From positions 1 to 19,547 of the forward strand of contig JAGAAU010000243.1 in assembly GCA_017615135.1 (NCBI GenBank): 19,547 bases of DNA. Reading direction: 5' to 3'. This document shows, piece by piece, positions 14,794 through 19,547 of this stretch. The DNA comes from Bacteroidales bacterium (GTDB taxonomy: Bacteria; Bacteroidota; Bacteroidia; Bacteroidales; UBA932). The notes beneath the pieces were generated by a model. That model made no database searches. It saw nothing but the letters and a program-made list of their open reading frames with translations, and was not told the origin of the DNA. Both the position numbers and the translations under genes were made by a program. Position 1 is the stretch's first letter. Each line of letters opens with the position of its first letter.

Positions 14794-17512
14794 AGCAACC
14801 ACGCTCCTGGCGTGCGTATCGCTACTGCTGGGACTTTCCTCCTGTGTCAGGGAACTGAACGACACAACAATCACAAATGACAGCACTACCCTCAGCGCCG
14901 GTATTCAGCAGGTGGAACCCGAGGGGAAGACCTCCCTTTCAGAAGGCGTGAACGTACTCTGGACGGAAGGCGATGCCATTCGCGTGTACAATGCAGATTT
15001 TTCATCTTCCTCTTCCGCAGTGGCCAGGTCTTCCGGGTCTTACTCTCTGTTCGATCTGGAAACCTCCATTTCCGGCGACGGCTTCTGTGCGGTATATCCT
15101 GCAAGTGCCAGCTCTCCCGCCGGCGGTGATGCCTTCGCATCCAGTGCAGGCGCAGCTGCCGAGGGCTATGCGCTGAGGACGCGCAATATAGTATTCTCTA
15201 CGCAGAGGGCTGTTGCAGACGGCTTCGACCCCGCCAGTACGCCTATGGCTGCCGTCAAGGGGAGCAATGCCGCATACACTTTCGTGAACTTTGCCTCACT
15301 TCTGCAGTTTACACTCGCAGGAAACGGCATAGCCAGCGTTGTAGTGGAAAGCAACAAGGGCAACGTCAAGCTTGCCGGTTCATTCCTGGCAGACTGCGCC
15401 GATTCCAACTCCGACGGAGTGCTGGACAGCTTTTCTTTCAGTGACGATCCCTCGGAAGTGGATGGCTCCGCCACCATCACCCTTCTTCCCCCTGCCGGCT
15501 CTTCAGTATTTGCACCCGGGACCTATTACGTAGCAGTCCGTCCGGATATTACAGTTAACGGCGGCATCAGGCTCACTTCCTACGACGCAACAGGCAATCC
15601 CATGCGCACTCTGGCAGGCACTGCCAACGTTACGCTCAACCGCGGAAAAATCAGGCCGCTGGGTTCATTGGCAGTGGGAAGCGACCTGGAGCGTCTCCAG
15701 GCATGCTCCGCCGTGAGCTCAATCACCCAGCTTTCTACCCGCACCCTCGCAACCGGCATCCAGCATACCGATTATCAGGTTACCTGGACGGCACATGACG
15801 GGCTGGCATCTGAAGTTGCGCTGATGCACGTAGTGCGCTTCGACAGGGAAAAGGCTACAGCCGCAGGCGCGAAAATCCGCACCCTGAACGCTTTCAACGG
15901 CGTTGGCGTGGTGTACGACGGAAGCGACAACACCTATACCCGTCAGACCATCCGCAATATGATGATTTGCGCCGATTCCAAGGAAGAAACAGTGGTATTC
16001 GGCACAGGAGCATCCTTCAACGACAACGGAACCCCTAACGGCCCCATGCACAAAGACGGAGTCATATTGTACGACCAGGTGAAGGTTACCTCCCGCACAA
16101 TGGCCGGCGTGAAGGCAGATAACACAATGTATATAGGCTACCAGACCAACTGGACAAACTGGACTGAAGCCCAGAGAGCCAACTATACAGATTTGAACGA
16201 CGCCAGCTTCCTGGCCGTGAACGGCGGAAAAGTCCAGACAAGCCTAAACAACAATACCCGTTATGGCATTTCCGCCGAAGGCTACACCGTACGCGGCAGT
16301 GTCAACGGCGATATCTATTTCGTAGTTGTGGATCCTTCCGGATATGGGTCAAATACTTCCTGCGGAGCAACCTACAGGGAAGTGGCATACATCATGCAGG
16401 CACTCGGCTGTGAACGTGCAGCCTACGGCCAGAGTGGAGTCACTACAGCCATGTGGGCCCGCAATCCGCAGTCGCACATCCTGGAGCCTCTGGGAGACGG
16501 TAACTTTGACAGCCGGCCTCTGGCGGCCTGGGGTATTACCGTACCCGGAAAGAGCTATACTTCCGTACGTGACGCCATTGCCGCTTCAGCGGTCGTCAAA
16601 TCGGTCAATTCCTCATCCGAAACCACTGTAAGGCCTGGCTGCTCATATACCAAAATGAGCCTTACCATGAGTCTGCCGTACAACACGGCCCAGAACTTTA
16701 CCGGCAATGACATGGGGGATAAACTCAACATATGGGTGCTGAGGGTGGATCCGGCCGCAGCCGGCATGTCCGTCAAAGTGCTGATGAAAAACGATTCATA
16801 CACTGCAAACGCATCATCGTTCGGCACTGACCGTCTGGATAACATGGCCAAGGCTTATGTAGACCATACCGGCAAACAGCCGCTGATTGTCATTAACGGC
16901 GACTTCTACGAAACCAGCTCCCCCTACAATCCCGTAGGTCCGGTGCATGCACGCGGAAAGGCCGTCAGAACAAAATGGGCCAGCGCGGAGCAGAAGGGAC
17001 GCTCATTTATAGGAATCAGGAGCGACAACACCATCTACATCGGAGATAAGGATGAATATTCCTCATCGCTCACTTCCACTTATCCCGAACTGATGGGAGC
17101 CGGACTCATGTTCCTCAAGGACGGTAAATTCAACCCTTCTTATGTGGCCTCAACCGGACACTGGGTAGGCTCTGAAAACTCCTACATCGGCAAATATAAC
17201 TGGCCCGGTGCCAGCCATCCCCGTATGTCCATGGGTTACGATGACAATGGTGTCATATATGTAATCTGCGCGGACGGCCGCAATGCCGGCACTTCAAAGG
17301 GTGCCTGCTATGTGGAACTGTGCGAGATGTTCAAGAGTCTTGGCTGCGTGCGTGCAGTTAACCTGGACGGAGGCAAATCCTCACAGTTCATAAAGTGGAA
17401 TTCAGGCACCAGTTACTCCATCCTCAACGACCCTCGAGACGACGACAAGCCCGTAGGGACGCAGATGAAGTGGCGGGCGGTATCAGACGGTTTTGCTTTT
17501 GTAGCAGACTAG
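14771..17512 (+). CDS. Fimbrillin-like + double NAGPA/DUF2233 lipoprotein
   Basis: This 913-residue lipoprotein (lipobox GLSSC, Cys25) has a fimbrillin-like domain at about 40-300 (GKTSLSEGVNVLWTEGDAIRVY; RGKIRPLGSL near its end) followed by two NAGPA-type domains. The first (about 325-590) is degenerate: it keeps GPMHKDG (424-430) and VVVDP, but GTGASFND replaces VNGDFF and YGQSGVTTA (552-560) replaces NLDGGGSST. The second (about 615-913) is close to canonical: VINGDFYE (707-714), GPVHARG, HPRMSMG (816-822), CADGR (833-837) and NLDGGKSSQF (864-873), where Lys replaces the third Gly. So one protein may pair a binding domain with a catalytic one. ATG 14780 is an alternative start; both overlap the small ORF. 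A strong terminator follows 10 bases after the stop. Confidence 0.88.
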   Translation: MKAMFLNKATTLLACVSLLLGLSSCVRELNDTTITNDSTTLSAGIQQVEPEGKTSLSEGVNVLWTEGDAIRVYNADFSSSSSAVARSSGSYSLFDLETSISGDGFCAVYPASASSPAGGDAFASSAGAAAEGYALRTRNIVFSTQRAVADGFDPASTPMAAVKGSNAAYTFVNFASLLQFTLAGNGIASVVVESNKGNVKLAGSFLADCADSNSDGVLDSFSFSDDPSEVDGSATITLLPPAGSSVFAPGTYYVAVRPDITVNGGIRLTSYDATGNPMRTLAGTANVTLNRGKIRPLGSLAVGSDLERLQACSAVSSITQLSTRTLATGIQHTDYQVTWTAHDGLASEVALMHVVRFDREKATAAGAKIRTLNAFNGVGVVYDGSDNTYTRQTIRNMMICADSKEETVVFGTGASFNDNGTPNGPMHKDGVILYDQVKVTSRTMAGVKADNTMYIGYQTNWTNWTEAQRANYTDLNDASFLAVNGGKVQTSLNNNTRYGISAEGYTVRGSVNGDIYFVVVDPSGYGSNTSCGATYREVAYIMQALGCERAAYGQSGVTTAMWARNPQSHILEPLGDGNFDSRPLAAWGITVPGKSYTSVRDAIAASAVVKSVNSSSETTVRPGCSYTKMSLTMSLPYNTAQNFTGNDMGDKLNIWVLRVDPAAAGMSVKVLMKNDSYTANASSFGTDRLDNMAKAYVDHTGKQPLIVINGDFYETSSPYNPVGPVHARGKAVRTKWASAEQKGRSFIGIRSDNTIYIGDKDEYSSSLTSTYPELMGAGLMFLKDGKFNPSYVASTGHWVGSENSYIGKYNWPGASHPRMSMGYDDNGVIYVICADGRNAGTSKGACYVELCEMFKSLGCVRAVNLDGGKSSQFIKWNSGTSYSILNDPRDDDKPVGTQMKWRAVSDGFAFVAD

Positions 17513-17522
17513 ACGACACAGA

Positions 17523-17558
17523 AAAAGGGGCGGATCCGATTTTGGATTCGCCCCTTTT
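17523..17558. terminator. Strong intrinsic terminator, likely bidirectional
   Basis: AAAAGGGGCGGATCC (17523-17537) pairs with GGATTCGCCCCTTTT (17544-17558), giving 15 base pairs with a single G-U wobble and a 6-base loop. The A-run on the left and T-run on the right make it work on either strand. It ends the plus-strand accessory operon and also lies just downstream of the minus-strand tRNA-Leu. Confidence 0.92.
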
Positions 17559-17572
17559 AATTTAAAAGTGAG

Positions 17573-17655
17573 TGCGCGGGATGAGACTCGAACTCACACA
17601 GGTTTTACCCCACTAGCTCCTGAAACTAGCGCGTCTACCATTTCGCCACCCGCGC
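17573..17655 (-). tRNA. tRNA-Leu, anticodon CAG
   Basis: The minus strand folds as an 83-base class II tRNA. The acceptor stem is GCGCGGG/CCCGCGC with discriminator A; the D arm contains AAATGGTAGACGC; the anticodon stem CTAGT/GCTAG encloses loop TTCAGGA, giving anticodon CAG (reads CUG leucine codons); there is a long variable arm (TGGGGTAAAACCTGT); and the T loop is TTCGAGT. CCA is not encoded: the sequence after the discriminator is CTC. It has its own promoter upstream and the shared terminator downstream. Confidence 0.96.
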
Positions 17656-17667
17656 ATCAAAGGACTG

Positions 17668-17700
17668 CAAATATACAACAATTTCAGAAAATATATGCAA
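17668..17700 (-). promoter_or_regulatory. Promoter for tRNA-Leu
   Basis: On the minus strand, TATATTTG (17675 to 17668) matches TAnnTTTG exactly and lies 12 bases before the mature tRNA 5' end. A TTG at 17700-17698 is 22 bases further upstream, slightly longer than the usual 19-21. The position just ahead of the tRNA supports it. Confidence 0.65.
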
Positions 17701-18247
17701 TCGAGACGATTAAATCGTCTGGCAGTGCGAAATATTTTGCCCCAGTAACCAGGACGGTGCCGCAATTGGGGCAGGAGTAGGTTTTATATTTATCGTACCC
17801 GGCCCAGAGCGAAATACCTATATCCAGATTAAGGTGCTTGTTCAGCATAAAGGCATAACCTGCCTGTATAACCCCGCCGAAGCGGTCTCCCTCCGATGTG
17901 AGCTGAGAGGAAAAGCCTCCGCGCCTGTACTCCTGCCACTGCGCCCGGGCTCCTGTCCACCATCCGGAGTATATGTGCCAGGGCCACCAGCGAAAACCAG
18001 CGCTGACAGAACGCTGCTTAGCCTGGAAGGCATCCTCTCCTTTTCCGAAGGTGAACGGGTTGTACCGTACTGCGGCAGATACGCTCCAGTGCCGGATAAA
18101 ACCATAAGAAGCGTCTATGTTGAATGTGCCCAGGTTTGCATAATCTGCCGCATTGGTCGAAAGTGCGACAGACTGAGCGCCAAGCCTGCCGCCAGGAAGG
18201 ACAAGGGCTGCCGCCAGAAGCAAAGACAGAACAAAAGCCTTATTCAT
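17684..18247 (-). CDS. DUF3575-type outer-membrane beta-barrel protein
   Basis: The protein is 187 residues with a signal peptide (1-24, cleavage after LGA), no lipobox, and alternating hydrophobic strands ending in Phe, consistent with a small outer-membrane barrel. The opening SVALSTNAADYANLGTFNIDASYGF, the RYNPFTF turn, and the CPNCG pair (159-162) before a terminal YFALPDDLIVSIAYIF match the DUF3575 family of Bacteroidota, often found at the head of fimbrial gene clusters. The ATG overlaps the upstream gene's stop by 8 bases, so the two are coupled. The role is not established; a link to surface fimbriae or the neighbouring metallopeptidase is inferred. Confidence 0.82.
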   Translation of the reverse strand: MNKAFVLSLLLAAALVLPGGRLGAQSVALSTNAADYANLGTFNIDASYGFIRHWSVSAAVRYNPFTFGKGEDAFQAKQRSVSAGFRWWPWHIYSGWWTGARAQWQEYRRGGFSSQLTSEGDRFGGVIQAGYAFMLNKHLNLDIGISLWAGYDKYKTYSCPNCGTVLVTGAKYFALPDDLIVSIAYIF

Positions 18248-19547
18248 AGCGCAGGAAAGCCTGGTTAATCATACTCTTGAACTCGGGATAATAGTATATG
18301 AGCCTGTCGTTCAGAGTTTCCATATCCGTGACACCGCTGTCCAGCGCCTTGAAAATCTTGTAGCGGGTAAGTCCCCGGTCGTGCAGGTAGAGCAGAATCT
18401 GCGGATGGAACCAGAAGGAAGTTCCGTAAACATTCTGACTGCCATAACGCTCCTGCACCATCACGGACTCTACAAAATACGCCCAGGTCTCTGCCACCGC
18501 ACAATATCCACTGGACTCCTCGCTTCCGGAACCGTAAGTCCGGCCTCCGCTGGTAAGGAAAGTTTCAGCTATATACTGTATCAGCACGTCCCAGTACGAA
18601 ATGCCGGCCTTGCAGAAATGACTTGCATGCGCACACTCGTGCACGGCAGAGGCATATATAGACTTGTAACTTTCGCTTCCGCGCAGACCGATGGTAATGT
18701 CCGGAAGGAAGATTTTCACCAGCGATGCGTAGTTTCCGAGCCAGGACTGTATCTTTTCATGACCGAGCATACAGCCCTGCTGAAGCATTACCGCACTGCT
18801 CAGGTTCAGCAACTGGAAAGTCCAGATGCGCAGGTTGGCCGGAGGAGGCAGGATAGACTCTCCCCCGCTGCCGGAACAGGAATCGTAATAATCCCGGACG
18901 GCATTGTTTATGGCGCAGCGGCAGAAGAAGCTGCGGTTGGTGGCATCCGCCACTATACTCACGCCCTCAGGTCCGGCAGGCCCCAGCGTAGAGATGGAAG
19001 AAGGCGCCAGAATAAGGTTCAAACCCTGGGAAAAGCCCTTTTCATTCTTAAAAATCACCCTGTAGCGCAGCTCGGAGGAAAACCCGCGGTTCATCTCGTA
19101 ATGGCCGTCGTCGTCTGTATATGCAGTGCCGATCTTTACGAAGGTATTGCAGCAGACCATCACTCCACGCACGCCTATGGGTTCATCCGAGTATTCGCTG
19201 TCAATAATCCTGATACTCCCCTGCGGAACCGCCGAAACCTCTGCGCGCGAAGATGGAACTATAAGACCGGAATTCCCCGTGAGACGGTACGATTCGAGCT
19301 CTACCGCCGCCCAATCTATATCTTCCGCCGATTTGGACGCGGGAGCGTTCTCGGCAATATAGCACTCGTCCAGAATCTCGCAGCGTATGCCGTCCGGGAA
19401 ATCAAAGTCTTTAGGCACCACGGCATACTGCCAGGTTATGGAACCTTCCGGCAGCGAAGGGTCTACATAATAGTCTCCCTCGCGGACGATGCGATAATCC
19501 ATGGGATGGTCCAGCAGTTGCAGGCCCATGGAGGCAAGCAACTCGTA
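18240..19547 (-). CDS. HExxH metallopeptidase-like surface protein, 5' end outside window
   Basis: The frame is open to the right edge, so the N-terminus (signal peptide or lipobox) is missing; about 435 residues are visible. Numbered from the first in-window TTG codon (19541), residues about 105-165 resemble a carboxypeptidase-regulatory-like beta-sandwich (GSIRIIDSEYSDEPIGVRGV, then TAYTDDDGHYEM). The C-terminal half contains AVHECAHASHF, an HExxH zinc motif (301-305), and AVAETWAYFVE, whose Glu351 could be the third zinc ligand as in gluzincins. A catalytic role is therefore plausible but the family is not recognised. It sits in an operon with the DUF3575 gene. Several cysteines (53-60, 130-131, 207-209) suggest disulfides in an exported protein. 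Confidence 0.75.
   Translation of the reverse strand, partial: YELLASMGLQLLDHPMDYRIVREGDYYVDPSLPEGSITWQYAVVPKDFDFPDGIRCEILDECYIAENAPASKSAEDIDWAAVELESYRLTGNSGLIVPSSRAEVSAVPQGSIRIIDSEYSDEPIGVRGVMVCCNTFVKIGTAYTDDDGHYEMNRGFSSELRYRVIFKNEKGFSQGLNLILAPSSISTLGPAGPEGVSIVADATNRSFFCRCAINNAVRDYYDSCSGSGGESILPPPANLRIWTFQLLNLSSAVMLQQGCMLGHEKIQSWLGNYASLVKIFLPDITIGLRGSESYKSIYASAVHECAHASHFCKAGISYWDVLIQYIAETFLTSGGRTYGSGSEESSGYCAVAETWAYFVESVMVQERYGSQNVYGTSFWFHPQILLYLHDRGLTRYKIFKALDSGVTDMETLNDRLIYYYPEFKSMINQAFLRYE

Noticed and set aside
17573..17655. tRNA-Leu as an integration site for the accessory operon
   Set aside because: The 3' end of the tRNA faces the operon, but I found no second copy of its end sequence in the window and no integrase gene.

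Overview
The window comes from a member of the Bacteroidota, most likely Bacteroidales. The evidence is an ECF sigma / FecR anti-sigma / SusC (TonB-dependent transducer) / SusD cassette, lipoproteins with BACON and fimbrillin-like N-terminal domains, DUF5106 and DUF3575 family proteins, -7 promoter boxes of the TAnnTTTG type, and mostly absent Shine-Dalgarno sequences. I cannot assign a genus. No CRISPR array, insertion sequence or phage gene is visible.

Layout. (1) 1-1685, plus strand, a housekeeping block: the 3' part of ung (uracil-DNA glycosylase), coaD (phosphopantetheine adenylyltransferase) and an exported thioredoxin-fold DUF5106-type protein, joined by short overlaps. (2) 1706-17512, plus strand, one long accessory gene train of about 16 kb. 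It holds a small ribbon-helix-helix-like protein, an ECF sigma factor, a FecR anti-sigma factor, SusC with an N-terminal STN signalling domain, SusD, a degenerate NAGPA/DUF2233 lipoprotein, a BACON + beta-helix lipoprotein, a fimbrillin-like + beta-helix lipoprotein, a BACON-BACON-NAGPA lipoprotein with an intact active-site motif, a 42-residue small ORF, and a 913-residue lipoprotein with a fimbrillin-like domain plus two NAGPA domains. A strong 15-bp terminator follows. (3) 17573-19547, minus strand: tRNA-Leu(CAG) with its own promoter, a DUF3575-type outer-membrane protein, and a 5'-truncated HExxH metallopeptidase-like protein coupled to it.

How the parts may work together (inference). 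The STN domain of SusC and the C-terminal periplasmic part of FecR should form a trans-envelope relay that controls the sigma factor and so the operon. SusC/SusD would import a ligand at the outer membrane. The downstream proteins all carry lipobox signal peptides and would sit on the cell surface, where NAGPA domains (phosphodiester alpha-glycosidase family) could uncap or cut sugar-1-phosphodiester glycans. Four NAGPA domains in three proteins, two with a good signature motif and two with that motif destroyed, together with two Pmp-like beta-helix adhesin or lyase-like proteins, make a locus I do not recognise as a described polysaccharide utilisation system. It is the most interesting part of the window.
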